Shown piece after piece: positions 38,972 through 48,031 of a stretch of 64,000 bases of DNA; position 1 is the stretch's first letter; every line of letters starts with the position of its first letter. Origin of the DNA: Phytohabitans houttuyneae (lineage in GTDB: Bacteria > Actinomycetota > Actinomycetes > Mycobacteriales > Micromonosporaceae); contig NZ_BLPF01000004.1 in NCBI RefSeq assembly GCF_011764425.1, positions 632,001-696,000 of the forward strand, given 5' to 3'. The translations under genes were made by a program, and so were the position numbers. The notes under the pieces were generated by a model. The model made no database searches. It worked only from the letters and a program-made list of their open reading frames with translations, and was not told the origin of the DNA.

Positions 38972-39496
38972 TCAAAAGGCGAAGCCGCCCGGGCGGCCGT
39001 TGCGGTCCGCGATCAGGCCGGCCAGCGTGGCGATGGCGATCTCGGCGGGCGTCCGGGAGCCGATGTTGAGGCCGATCGGGCGGTGCACCCGAGCGATCTC
39101 CGCCTCGTCGACGCCCAGCTGCTTCAGCGCCTCGATGTGCGGCGCACTGTGCCGCTTGGCGCCCATCACGCCGATCCACCGCGCCTTGCTGTCGAGCGCG
39201 TCGCGCAGCAGGGCACCGAGCTCGGGGCGGTCGTGATCGGTGACGACCACGTCGCTGTGCTCGTCGACGCCCGCGGCGGTGACGCTCGCCACCGTCTGGT
39301 CGCCGTGCGGCTTGGGGGTGCCGGCCAGCAGCCGCGGCTGGGGCTCGACGAGGACCGTGCGGTAGCCCAGGTCGGCGGCGAACCGGATCAGGTGCTCGGC
39401 GACCGGCGACTCGAAGACGGCGACGAGCGTGCGCGGCCCATGATCGGGCGGCAGGTCACCGTGTGCCGTGTCGCACGCCGGATCGGATGTGGTCAC
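38972..39496 (-). CDS. XdhC/CoxI-family protein (Rossmann domain only)
   Basis: 174 residues corresponding to the C-terminal NAD-binding-like domain of XdhC proteins (TLVAVFESPVAEHLIRFAAD, RWIGVMGAKRHSAPHIEALK, IHRPIGLNIGSRTPAEIAIA-type end). XdhC proteins help insert or sulfurate the molybdenum cofactor of xanthine dehydrogenases. No molybdoenzyme is encoded nearby, and the N-terminal XdhC domain is absent, so the role is uncertain. It diverges from dus. Confidence 0.82.
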   Translation of the reverse strand: MTTSDPACDTAHGDLPPDHGPRTLVAVFESPVAEHLIRFAADLGYRTVLVEPQPRLLAGTPKPHGDQTVASVTAAGVDEHSDVVVTDHDRPELGALLRDALDSKARWIGVMGAKRHSAPHIEALKQLGVDEAEIARVHRPIGLNIGSRTPAEIAIATLAGLIADRNGRPGGFAF

Positions 39497-39519
39497 CGAC
39501 CCAAACTACCCTGGTTGGC

Positions 39520-40641
39520 GTGAGTGGAACGTTGATGCTGGGTCGACACGGGATCGACCCGCCGGTGGTGCTGGCGCCGATGGCCGGCATCACCAACGTG
39601 GCGTTCCGCCGGCTCTGCCGGGAGTACGGCGCGGGCCTCTACGTCTGCGAGATGATCACGACGGTGGCGCTGCACCACCGCAACCCGAAGACCGAGCGGC
39701 TGATCGAGTTCGGCGCCGACGAGCACCCGCGCAGCATGCAGCTCTACGGCGTGGACCCGGACATCACCGCCAAGGCCGTGCGGCGCGTGGTCGACGAAGG
39801 GCTGGCCGACCACATCGACCTCAACTTCGGCTGCAGCGTCAAAAAGATCACCAGCAAGGGCGGCGGCTCGGCGATCCCTTGGAAGCGGCGGCTGTTCGGC
39901 GCGATCGTGCGCGCGGCCGTCGACAACGCCGCCGGACTGCCGGTCACCGTCAAGATGCGCAAGGGCATCGACGACGACCACCTGACGTACGTCGAGGCCG
40001 GGCTCACCGCGCAGGACGCGGGCGTGGCCTGGGTCGCCCTGCACGCGCGCACCGCCGCCCAGCGCTACTCCGGAGCGGCTGACTGGGAGGCGATCGCCAC
40101 GCTCAAGCAGGCACTCGACGTGCCGGTGCTGGGCAACGGCGACATCTGGGAGGCCGACGACGCCCTGCGCATGGTGGCCGAGACCGGCTGCGACGGCGTG
40201 GTCGTCGGCCGGGGCTGCCTGGGCCGCCCGTGGCTCTTCGCCGACCTCGCGGCCGGGTTCGCGGGTCGCCAGGAGCGGGTCATGCCCGCGCTCGGCGAGG
40301 TCGCCCGGGTCATGCGCCGCCACGCCGAGCTGCTGGTCGACTGGTGGGGTGCCGAGCGCGAGGCGGTCACCGACTTCCGCAAGCACGTCGCGTGGTACCT
40401 CAAGGGCTTTCCGGTCGGCGCCGAGCTGCGCCGGTCGATGGCCATGGCCTCGTCCCTCGCCGAGCTCGACGACCTGCTGGGCAAGGTCGACGCCAGCGAG
40501 CCGTTCCCGGCCGACGTCCTCGGCCAGCCGCGCGGGCGCACAAACGCGCCGGCTCGCGTCGTCCTGCCGTACGGCTGGTTGGATGACCGCGACTCCGAGG
40601 CCGTCCCGGATGACGCCGAGCACGACGACTCAGGCGGCTGA
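39520..40641 (+). CDS. dus: tRNA-dihydrouridine synthase
   Basis: A 373-residue FMN enzyme that reduces uridines in tRNA. FMN-binding and catalytic segments are VLAPMAGITNVAFRRLCREY, YGVDPD, FGCSVKKITSKGGGS (a DusB-type catalytic-loop Cys) and GNGDIW, then GVVVGRGCLGRPW. The GTG at 39520 is chosen; TACCCT at 39507-39512 sits 7 bases upstream, as expected for a leaderless mRNA. An ATG at 39535 is possible. Confidence 0.93.
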   Translation: MSGTLMLGRHGIDPPVVLAPMAGITNVAFRRLCREYGAGLYVCEMITTVALHHRNPKTERLIEFGADEHPRSMQLYGVDPDITAKAVRRVVDEGLADHIDLNFGCSVKKITSKGGGSAIPWKRRLFGAIVRAAVDNAAGLPVTVKMRKGIDDDHLTYVEAGLTAQDAGVAWVALHARTAAQRYSGAADWEAIATLKQALDVPVLGNGDIWEADDALRMVAETGCDGVVVGRGCLGRPWLFADLAAGFAGRQERVMPALGEVARVMRRHAELLVDWWGAEREAVTDFRKHVAWYLKGFPVGAELRRSMAMASSLAELDDLLGKVDASEPFPADVLGQPRGRTNAPARVVLPYGWLDDRDSEAVPDDAEHDDSGG

Positions 40642-40813
40642 GCGCGCAAAACTGCTCGTGGGACCGTTCCCAGGCGCCCCAATGAACCTCACACGTCCCT
40701 GGGGTGTGCGGCTGGTCACCGAACACTCCCGAGACGTGGCGTATCTCGCTTAACCTTCGCCCACCATTGGGTACTAAACCCTCGTTCAACGGTGAACGTG
40801 GCAGGAGGCCAAG

Positions 40814-43510
40814 GTGGCAGCGAACGAAGACGTCTACGTGTACGACTTCGCCGAAGGCAACAAGGAGATGGCGGACCTCCTCGGCGGTAAGGGGGCCAAC
40901 CTCGCCGAGATGACGAACCTCGGGCTGCCCGTGCCGCCGGGCTTCACGATCACCACCGAAGCGTGCCGCGCGTACCTGACCACGGGCCGCGAACCGGACG
41001 GGCTGCGCGAGCAGGTCGACACCCACCTGGTGGCGCTGGAGCAGGCGCGCGGCAAGCGCCTCGGCGACGCGGCCGACCCGCTGCTGGTGTCGGTGCGTTC
41101 GGGTGCCCGCTACTCGATGCCGGGCATGATGGAGACCGTCCTCAACGTGGGGCTCAACGACGAGAGCGTCGCCGGGCTCGCCGCGCAGGCCGGCGGTGAC
41201 GAGCGTTTCGCGTGGGACTCGTACCGCCGGCTGATCCAGATGTTCGGCAAGACGGTGTGCGAGGTGCCCGGCGAGGAGTTCGAGCACGCGCTCGACGAGG
41301 CCAAGGCGGCCCGGGGCACGGACAACGACCTCGACCTGGACGCGGCCGACCTGCGCGCGCTGGTCGACGACTACAAGAAGATCTTCGCCAAGCACACCGG
41401 TCGCGAGTTTCCCCAGAACGCCCGCGAGCAGATGGACCTCGCCATCCGCGCGGTCTTCGAGTCGTGGAACGCGGACCGGGCCGTGCTGTACCGCCGCCAG
41501 GAGCGCATCCCGGCCGACCTCGGCACCGCCGTGAACGTCGTGGCGATGGTCTTCGGCAACCTCGGCCCCGACTCCGGCACCGGCGTCGCCTTCACCCGCG
41601 ACCCCGCCTCCGGCACGCAGGGCATCTACGGCGACTACCTGGCCAACGCTCAGGGCGAGGACGTCGTCGCGGGCATCCGCAACACGATCCCGCTGCAGGA
41701 GCTGGAGCGGCTGGACAAGAAGTCGTACGACGAACTGCTCGGCATCATGGCCACATTGGAGGGTCACTACCGCGACCTGTGCGACATCGAGTTCACCATC
41801 GAGCAGGGCAAGCTGTGGATGCTGCAGACCCGGGTGGGCAAGCGCACCGCGGCGGCCGCGTTCATCATCGCCGGGCAGCTCGTCGACGAAGGACTCATCG
41901 ACCTCGACGAGGCGGCGCGGCGGGTCACCGGCGCGCAGCTGGGTCAGCTCATGTTTCCCCGCTTCGACCTCGCCGGCAAACCCAAGCCGCTGGCCAAGGG
42001 CGTCGGTGCCTCGCCGGGCGCGGCGGTCGGCAAGGTCGTCTTCGACGCGGAGCGCGCGGTCGAGCTGGCCAAGGAGGGCGAGGCGGTCATCCTGGTACGG
42101 CGGGAGACCAACCCGGACGACCTCCCCGGCATGATCGCCGCGCAGGGCATCCTCACCTCGCGCGGTGGCAAGACGAGCCACGCGGCGGTTGTCGCGCGGG
42201 GCATGGGCAAGACGTGCGTCTGCGGCGCGGACACGCTCGATGTGGACGCTCGCGGCAAGAAGTTCACTGTGGACGGTACGGCGATCGGCGAGGGTGAGGT
42301 CATCTCGATCGACGGCACGACCGGCCGGGTGTACGTCGGCGAGGTGCCGGTGCGACCGTCCGAAGTGGTCCGCTACTTCGAGGGCGAGGTCTCCCCGGAG
42401 CAGGGCGACGCGGATCCGCTCGTGTCGGCGGTACACCGGATCATGTCGCACGCCGACGCGGCGCGGCGGCTGCGGGTAAGGACGAACGCGGACACCGGGC
42501 GGGACGCGGCGCGGGCGCGGCGGTTCGGCGCCGAGGGGATCGGCCTGTGCCGCACCGAGCACATGTTCCTGGGTGACCGGCGCGAGCTTGTCGAGCGCCT
42601 CATCCTCGCCCGCACCGACGGCGAGCGGCAGGAGGCGCTGGACGCGCTGCTTCCCCTGCAGCGGGCCGACTTCGTCGAGATCTTCGAGGCGATGGACGGG
42701 CTGCCGGTGACCGTGCGGCTGATTGACCCGCCGCTGCACGAGTTCCTGCCGCCGCTGGAGGAGCTGGCCGTGAGCGTGGCGGTCGCGCACGAGCGGGGCG
42801 AGGACGCGGCGAAGGCGGAGGCGCTGCTCGCGGCCGTACGCCGCATGCACGAGCAGAACCCGATGCTGGGCCTGCGCGGCGTGCGGCTGGGCCTTGTCAT
42901 CCCGGGCCTGTTCGCCATGCAGGTGCGCGCGATAGCCGAGGCCGCGGCCGAGTGCGCGCGCCGCGGCGGCAACCCGCGGCCGGAGATCATGGTGCCGCTC
43001 GTGGGTGCCGTGCAGGAGCTGGAGACGGTACGCGGCGAGGCCGAGCGCATCATCGCCGAGGCCGGCGCCGGCGAGGTGTCGATCGGCACGATGATCGAGG
43101 TGCCGCGGGCCGCGCTCACGTCGGGGCAGATCGCCGAGGCCGCCGAGTTCTTCTCGTTCGGCACCAACGATCTGACGCAGATGGCGTGGGGCTTCTCCCG
43201 CGACGACGTCGAGGGCGCGTTCTTCTGGCGCTACATCGAGCTGGGCATCTTCGGCATCTCGCCCTTCGAGTCGCTCGACCGGGACGGCGTGGGCCGGCTG
43301 GTGCGCATCGCGGTCGACGAGGGGCGCGCGGCCCGGCCCGACCTCAAGCTCGGCGTGTGCGGCGAGCACGGCGGCGACCCCGAGTCGGTGCACTTCTTCC
43401 ACGAGGTGGGGCTTGACTACGTCTCGTGCTCGCCCTTCCGCGTGCCCATCGCACGGCTGGAGGCCGGCCGCGCGGCGATCGAGACCGCGGCGGCGTCGGA
43501 CAGCCGGTAG
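40814..43510 (+). CDS. ppdK: Pyruvate, phosphate dikinase
   Basis: An 898-residue enzyme interconverting pyruvate, ATP and phosphate with PEP, AMP and PPi. Domains in order: N-terminal ATP-grasp (GGKGANLAEMTNLGLPVPPG near the start), the phosphohistidine swivel domain with GGKTSHAAVVARGMGK (catalytic His near residue 457), and the C-terminal PEP/pyruvate barrel (GIGLCRTEHMF, FGTNDLTQMAWGFSRDD, VCGEHGGDP). The GTG at 40814 has AGGAGG at 40803-40808. Confidence 0.97.
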   Translation: MAANEDVYVYDFAEGNKEMADLLGGKGANLAEMTNLGLPVPPGFTITTEACRAYLTTGREPDGLREQVDTHLVALEQARGKRLGDAADPLLVSVRSGARYSMPGMMETVLNVGLNDESVAGLAAQAGGDERFAWDSYRRLIQMFGKTVCEVPGEEFEHALDEAKAARGTDNDLDLDAADLRALVDDYKKIFAKHTGREFPQNAREQMDLAIRAVFESWNADRAVLYRRQERIPADLGTAVNVVAMVFGNLGPDSGTGVAFTRDPASGTQGIYGDYLANAQGEDVVAGIRNTIPLQELERLDKKSYDELLGIMATLEGHYRDLCDIEFTIEQGKLWMLQTRVGKRTAAAAFIIAGQLVDEGLIDLDEAARRVTGAQLGQLMFPRFDLAGKPKPLAKGVGASPGAAVGKVVFDAERAVELAKEGEAVILVRRETNPDDLPGMIAAQGILTSRGGKTSHAAVVARGMGKTCVCGADTLDVDARGKKFTVDGTAIGEGEVISIDGTTGRVYVGEVPVRPSEVVRYFEGEVSPEQGDADPLVSAVHRIMSHADAARRLRVRTNADTGRDAARARRFGAEGIGLCRTEHMFLGDRRELVERLILARTDGERQEALDALLPLQRADFVEIFEAMDGLPVTVRLIDPPLHEFLPPLEELAVSVAVAHERGEDAAKAEALLAAVRRMHEQNPMLGLRGVRLGLVIPGLFAMQVRAIAEAAAECARRGGNPRPEIMVPLVGAVQELETVRGEAERIIAEAGAGEVSIGTMIEVPRAALTSGQIAEAAEFFSFGTNDLTQMAWGFSRDDVEGAFFWRYIELGIFGISPFESLDRDGVGRLVRIAVDEGRAARPDLKLGVCGEHGGDPESVHFFHEVGLDYVSCSPFRVPIARLEAGRAAIETAAASDSR

Positions 43511-43517
43511 CGCGGTG

Positions 43518-43557
43518 GTCCGCCGGCCGGGCAGGGCGTGCTCCCCGGCCGGCGGAC
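43518..43557. terminator. Strong bidirectional hairpin between ppdK and the roadblock operon
   Basis: GTCCGCCGGCCGGG and CCCGGCCGGCGGAC form a perfect 14-bp stem with a 12-base loop. It lies between two convergent genes with only 57 bases between their stops. Confidence 0.75.
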
Positions 43558-43567
43558 GGCTGGCCGC

Positions 43568-43939
43568 TCAGACGTCGAGGCTCGCCTCGATCTGGCGCAG
43601 CTGGTGACGGGCCATGGCGAGGTTGGCACGGGTCTTGAGCAGGGCGACGTACAGGAACAGGCCCTTGCCCGCGCGGCCGCTCAGTGGCCGGATCATGTGG
43701 TACTGAGTGTCCAAAGTAATCAAAATATCTTCGATGGTCTCCTTGATGTTGAGCATCTCCATCGCGCGCAGCTTGGCCCGCACCACGTCCGTGTTGCCGG
43801 CGGCCGCGACGGCCAGGTCGAGGTCCTTGGTGCCGCCGATCGTGCCGAGGGCCATGCCGCTCGTGTAGTCGGCCACCGCGGCGCCGACGGCGCCGTCGAT
43901 CTGCATGATTTCCTTCAGGCTCGCGTCCATGTCGGCCAT
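43568..43939 (-). CDS. Roadblock/LC7-domain protein
   Basis: A 123-residue single-domain protein. The roadblock fold covers nearly all of it (IDGAVGAAVADYTSGMALGT, then VVRAKLRAMEMLNIKETIED and ILITLDTQYHMIRPL). Roadblock proteins dimerise and regulate small GTPases of the MglA/CvnD type. It is the last of four minus-strand genes, with no GTPase in the set. The C-terminal ARANLAMARHQLRQIEASLD closely resembles the third roadblock gene of the operon (45603-46058), so these two are probably paralogues. Confidence 0.85.
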   Translation of the reverse strand: MADMDASLKEIMQIDGAVGAAVADYTSGMALGTIGGTKDLDLAVAAAGNTDVVRAKLRAMEMLNIKETIEDILITLDTQYHMIRPLSGRAGKGLFLYVALLKTRANLAMARHQLRQIEASLDV

Positions 43940-43982
43940 GAGGTGAACTCCTGTCCTGTGTGGATTGTCTGGGTGCCGGTAT

Positions 43983-44456
43983 CTATCGGGTGATCGTGGC
44001 CATGGGTGTGCGGCGGGCGAGGCGGGGCCGCTCGGATGCGGCGGCCTGCGCCGGTACCGGCGGCGGAGGCGCTGCCGGAGCGTCGATGATGCCGCCGAGG
44101 CGTGACGCGACCCGGCGGGCCTCGTAGTGCAGCCGGGCCAGGTTGGCGTGCGGGCAGGCGAGCACGGTCAGCAGGCCACGGCGGCCCGCGGCGTACGTGA
44201 CGACGGAACCTCCGTCCGCCTGTATCACCGTCTCGCGCAGGTGACCCTGCTGGACGGTGGCGGCGAACCGCTGTCCCAGCCCGAGGCTCGCCGCGGCCAG
44301 CGCGGCGACGGTCTCCGCCTCCACGCCACCGGGCGCGCCGTCCTTTCCAGTGCCCATGTCGCTTGCGATGAGCATGCCGTCGGTGCTCGCGAGCACCGCA
44401 CCGGCGATGTCGGGCAGCCGCTGGCGCAGCGCCCGCAACTCGGCGATCCCGTCCAA
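43983..44456 (-). CDS. Roadblock/LC7-domain protein with proline-rich tail
   Basis: 157 residues. The roadblock domain spans about residues 10-118 (DIAGAVLASTDGMLIASDMG, LRETVIQADGGSVVTYAAG, LLTVLACPHANLARLHYEAR), followed by a Pro/Ala-rich basic tail. It is closer to the CvnB-like roadblock type than its two operon neighbours. It is the third of the four genes in transcription order. Confidence 0.83.
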   Translation of the reverse strand: MDGIAELRALRQRLPDIAGAVLASTDGMLIASDMGTGKDGAPGGVEAETVAALAAASLGLGQRFAATVQQGHLRETVIQADGGSVVTYAAGRRGLLTVLACPHANLARLHYEARRVASRLGGIIDAPAAPPPPVPAQAAASERPRLARRTPMATITR

Positions 44457-44492
44457 GGATCATCCCCCTTCGGTTGTGGTTTCTCTGTCACG

Positions 44493-45599
44493 TCACAGGG
44501 CTTGCAAGCCCGACCTGATACGGGAGAGCAGGGCCTCATCCGGCTCGTCCCCGAGCGCGAGTGGAGGGTCCGGCCCGGACATCTGCTCTCCGGGTGTCCG
44601 GCGGGGCAGCCGGGCTTCGGCCTGTGCCGGGCGGCCGCCGGTGGGCGGTGTGGCCGCGACGGCTCGCCGGGAACCGCTCGTCCGCCGCGCGGCGGACGCG
44701 CCGTTGCCCTTGTCTCGCGCCGCTCGTGCGGCCGGCTTGGCCGCTGGACCCGGCTTGGCGGCGCTCGCTTCGCTCGCGGAGGGCTCGGGTCCCCCGGAGT
44801 CGCCCTTCGTCACCGGCGCCCGGCCCACGGCCTTTTCGCTGTGCGGCGCGCCGTCGCTGGTTAAGTGCTCCTCCTCCGCGGGCGGGCCGGCGCCGCCCTC
44901 GTCGGGCTTGGGCTGCTCCGGCGGCGTGGCGATGACCAGGCCCGCGGCGACGAGGCGGCGCAGCTCCAGCAGCGTGGTGTACCCGGCCCGCCCGAGCAGG
45001 CGAGCGAGGTCGCTGGCGGTCCGGTGGCCGTCGCAGTGGACGATCAGCTCCCACTGCGGCGCCGTGACGACAAGCCGTGGCGTCGGCGCGCGCGGGGTCG
45101 CCCGCAGCCGCCCGGTGTCCACATCGGAGGACGGGTGCGCGTCGTCAAGCAGCTTGCGGCGCCGGGTCAGCTCGCGGGCGAGCACCGCGGCGTCGACCTG
45201 GCACACGGGTCCGAGCCAGTGCCGCTCGCCGGCCTCGAAGCGGATCCGCGCCGGCGCCGGCGACAGCACGAAGAAGGCCGCGTCGTAGATCGCGCCGAGC
45301 GTGCAGAGCTCCAGCTCGCCCTGGGTGAGATGGCCCTGCGCGACCAGCAGCGGACCGACGTCCTCACCGCTCGCGGCGGCCGCTTCCCACACGACCGCGG
45401 GGAGGCGGCCCGAGGTCGTGAGCAGCTCGCCGACGCCGGGCGAGCCCGGGCTCTCGACATAGCTGACCCAGCCGTCCTTCAGGTACAGCACGCCGCCGGG
45501 CTCGCCCTCGACGTGCAACGCGCCGGTCTCGCCGGCGGCGGCGAGCTGGGTGAGGGTGCGGCGAGGGGGCACGGCCTTGCCCGTGCGCGCGGTCTTCAC
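44493..45599 (-). CDS. DUF4388-like (PATAN) regulatory protein with disordered tail
   Basis: 368 residues. The N-terminal DUF4388-type domain (about residues 12-110) has GETGALHVEGEPGGVLYLKDGWVSYV-style strands and the GELLTTSGRLP/LLVAQGHLTQGEL helices. A winged-helix-like segment follows at about 170-220 (WELIVHCDGHRTASDLARLL), then a long Pro/Ala/Lys-rich disordered region and a short conserved end (DEALLSRIRSGLQAL). DUF4388 proteins often accompany roadblock/GTPase systems. The start is GTG at 45599, 3 bases after the preceding roadblock stop. Confidence 0.78.
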   Translation of the reverse strand: MKTARTGKAVPPRRTLTQLAAAGETGALHVEGEPGGVLYLKDGWVSYVESPGSPGVGELLTTSGRLPAVVWEAAAASGEDVGPLLVAQGHLTQGELELCTLGAIYDAAFFVLSPAPARIRFEAGERHWLGPVCQVDAAVLARELTRRRKLLDDAHPSSDVDTGRLRATPRAPTPRLVVTAPQWELIVHCDGHRTASDLARLLGRAGYTTLLELRRLVAAGLVIATPPEQPKPDEGGAGPPAEEEHLTSDGAPHSEKAVGRAPVTKGDSGGPEPSASEASAAKPGPAAKPAARAARDKGNGASAARRTSGSRRAVAATPPTGGRPAQAEARLPRRTPGEQMSGPDPPLALGDEPDEALLSRIRSGLQAL

Positions 45600-45602
45600 C
45601 GC

Positions 45603-46058
45603 CTACCGCCTTGCGGAGGGGACCGGAGCGGTCGCCGAGGCGCGCGCGGCCGGGATCACGGCGGCACGCGGGTCGGCCGGGGCGCCGGCGAGGCCGTCGG
45701 CGAGCAGCCGCAGCTGCCTGCGGGCCATCGCCAGGTTGCCCTGCGTGCGGTCCAGCCACAGGTAGAGCACCAGCCGGCTGTCGAACACCGTGTGCACCTG
45801 CTGGATCAGGTGATAGCCGTCGAGCGTGGTGATGATGACGTCTTCGACGCGGTCACCCGGTCGGGCCGAGGCGAACGGCGCGCCGGTGGCCGCCACGTTG
45901 ACGATCTCGGCGGTGCCGGCCCAGGTCGCGTCGGCGTCGTCGGTGGGGGCCCGCCCTACCGCCCCGACCGCGAAGCCGGTGGTGTGGTCGATGATGCTGG
46001 CGCCGATGGCACCGTGTATCGCCATGGCCTGCGCGAGGCAGTCGTCAATGCCGGACAC
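45603..46058 (-). CDS. Roadblock/LC7-domain protein, first gene of its operon
   Basis: 151 residues from a GTG at 46058 with a GAGGAG ribosome-binding site 7 bases upstream. The roadblock domain (IHGAIGASIIDHTTGFAVGA, VEDVIITTLDGYHLIQQV) ends GNLAMARRQLRLLADGL, the same C-terminal pattern as the 43568-43939 protein. A short Ala-rich tail follows. A longer open frame upstream has no good start and is discounted. Confidence 0.8.
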   Translation of the reverse strand: MSGIDDCLAQAMAIHGAIGASIIDHTTGFAVGAVGRAPTDDADATWAGTAEIVNVAATGAPFASARPGDRVEDVIITTLDGYHLIQQVHTVFDSRLVLYLWLDRTQGNLAMARRQLRLLADGLAGAPADPRAAVIPAARASATAPVPSARR

Positions 46059-46388
46059 CCAATGCTCCTCGGCCCGGAGGAGCGCTCGCCACCCAGTCCG
46101 GCCTGGTGGGTGTCGAGCTCCGGGCATAGTTATATGTCGACCAGCAGCCGCCACGCCGGTCCGGTCGTTGTCGCGCCAGCACGTTACCGCGTGCGGCTGT
46201 CCGAATACGGCCGGCGATCGGACATCAAGTCTCGGATGATCGGTGGTTGCCACTCGGCCCCGCCCGGGGTCACAAGTACCGGCGTCACCCGCGATGATGA
46301 TCCTGGGCGTAACGTGGTCGTCACTTTGATGTCGTCTGGCGATAACGCGTCGTCGGCGACAACTGGGGACAAATCGGGAGGCGTATCT
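46059..46388. other. 330-bp divergent intergenic region
   Basis: It separates the roadblock operon (minus) from the VOC gene (plus). It contains an inverted repeat CACCCA/TGGGTG about 30 bases upstream of the roadblock start and an AT-rich patch, GTTATATG, at about 46128-46135, either of which may be part of the roadblock promoter. No gene or RNA was recognised. Confidence 0.5.
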
Positions 46389-46742
46389 ATGGGCAGCCGC
46401 TGGGAGAACCTGGTCGTCGATGCGCTCGATCCGGCGCGCCTCGCGCGCTGGTGGGCCGAGGCGCTCGGCTACCAGATCACTCACGAGCGGCCCGACGAGG
46501 TGGAGATCCGCCGCGCGCCGGACGAACTGCCCGGCCTGATCTTCGTGCCGGTGCCGGACGCCAAGGCCGGCAAAAACCGCCTGCACGTCGACCTCCGCCC
46601 CGCCGACCAGGAGGCCGAGGTCGAGCGCCTGGTCAACATGGGTGCCCGGCACGTCGACGTGGGCCAGGGCGGCAAGGCCGGCTGGGTGGTGCTGGCCGAC
46701 CCCGAGGGCAACGAGTTCTGCGTTCTCAAGCAGCGCGGATAA
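46389..46742 (+). CDS. VOC-family (glyoxalase-like) protein
   Basis: A 117-residue vicinal-oxygen-chelate fold protein (WENLVVDALDPARLARWWAE, RLHVDLRPADQEAEVERLV, VVLADPEGNEFCVL). The His in LHVDL and the Glu in GNEFCV are the usual metal positions. Many such proteins bind rather than convert small molecules. GGGAGG precedes the ATG. Confidence 0.85.
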   Translation: MGSRWENLVVDALDPARLARWWAEALGYQITHERPDEVEIRRAPDELPGLIFVPVPDAKAGKNRLHVDLRPADQEAEVERLVNMGARHVDVGQGGKAGWVVLADPEGNEFCVLKQRG

Positions 46743-46816
46743 GGCGCCCCGGCGGGGTGGGTCCCGCTCGCGCTCGACAGCCTTCCCGGCACCCGGCAGG
46801 GCGATAGAGTCAGGGC

Positions 46817-48025
46817 GTGATCGAGGCCGAGCGGTTCGTGCCCGAGCCGCGCAAGGACACGGGGCACGGGCGCAGCCCGTTCGAGCGGGACCGGGCGCGG
46901 GTGCTCCACTCGGCGGCGTTCCGCCGGCTGGCCGCCAAGACCCAGGTGCACACCGCGGGCTCCGACGACTTCCTGCGCACCCGGCTCACCCATTCGCTCG
47001 AGGTCGCGCAGATCGCCCGGGAGATGGGCGCCCGGCTGGGGTGCGACCCGGACGTGGTCGACGTGGCCGGGCTCGCGCACGACCTGGGGCATCCGCCCTT
47101 CGGGCACAACGGCGAGGAGGCGCTCGACGCGGTCGCGCAGGAGTGCGGTGGGTTCGAGGGCAACGCGCAGACGCTGCGGGTACTCACGCGGCTGGAGGCC
47201 AAGATCGACGGCGCCGGCCTCAATCTCACCCGGGCCTCGCTCGACGCGACCTGCAAATATCCCTGGCCGCGCCGCCCCGGGCGGCGCAAGTTCGGTGTGT
47301 ACGCCGACGACGCGGAGATCTTCGCCTGGGTCCGCGAGGGCGTGGCGGGGGAGGCGCGATGCCTGGAGGCCCAGGTCATGGACTGGGCGGACGACGTGGC
47401 CTATTCGGTGCACGACGTCGAGGACGGCGTGTTCGGCGGCTACATCCCGTTCGGCCGGCTGGTGGCCGACCCCGACGAGCGGGCCGCGCTCTGCGCCGAC
47501 GTGGCGGCCGCCTACTCCGCCGAGACGCCCGGTGACCTGGCCGAGGTGCTCACCGGCCTGCTCGCCGACCCCGCGCTCGCGCCGCTGGCCGGATACGACG
47601 GCAGCTACCGCGCGCAGGCCGCGCTCAAGGGCGCGACGAGCGTGCAGATCGGCCGTTTCGTGGCCACCGCGGTCGAGGCCACCAAAGCGGCGTACGAGCT
47701 GCCGCAACCGCTCCGCCGGTACGCCGCCGACCTTGTCGTCCCGCGGCTTGTGCGGGCGCAGTGCGCGCTGCTCAAGGGCATGGCCCTGCGCTACGTGATG
47801 CGCCGCGACGGTGCCGAGAAGTGGTACCAGCAGCAGCGCGAGATCCTCACCGATCTGGTCCGTGTGCTCGCTTTGCGGGCGCCCGACGGGCTTGACTCGA
47901 TCTTCGCACCACTGTGGAAGGTCGCACCGGATGACGCCGGTCGGCTTAGAGTGGTCATCGACCAAGTGGCCTCCCTGACCGATCCGGCGGCCGTGGCCTG
48001 GCACAAGCGACTGAGTGGAGACTGA
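46817..48025 (+). CDS. dgt: Deoxyguanosinetriphosphate triphosphohydrolase-like protein
   Basis: A 402-residue HD-domain phosphohydrolase that converts dNTPs to nucleosides and triphosphate. HD-site residues appear in RTRLTHSLEVAQIAREMG, HDLGHPPFGHNGEEAL and DWADDVAYSVHDVEDG. The start is GTG at 46817; TAGAGT at 46805-46810 suggests a leaderless transcript. In mycobacteria dgt is followed by dnaG, but here a flavoprotein gene and a polyketide cluster follow. Confidence 0.93.
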   Translation: MIEAERFVPEPRKDTGHGRSPFERDRARVLHSAAFRRLAAKTQVHTAGSDDFLRTRLTHSLEVAQIAREMGARLGCDPDVVDVAGLAHDLGHPPFGHNGEEALDAVAQECGGFEGNAQTLRVLTRLEAKIDGAGLNLTRASLDATCKYPWPRRPGRRKFGVYADDAEIFAWVREGVAGEARCLEAQVMDWADDVAYSVHDVEDGVFGGYIPFGRLVADPDERAALCADVAAAYSAETPGDLAEVLTGLLADPALAPLAGYDGSYRAQAALKGATSVQIGRFVATAVEATKAAYELPQPLRRYAADLVVPRLVRAQCALLKGMALRYVMRRDGAEKWYQQQREILTDLVRVLALRAPDGLDSIFAPLWKVAPDDAGRLRVVIDQVASLTDPAAVAWHKRLSGD

Positions 48026-48031
48026 CCTCCC

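Noticed and set aside
40400-43402. 1000-codon minus-strand frame opposite dus and ppdK
   Set aside because: Antisense shadow produced by the GC-rich third codon positions of ppdK. Arg/Gly/Val-rich low-complexity translation.
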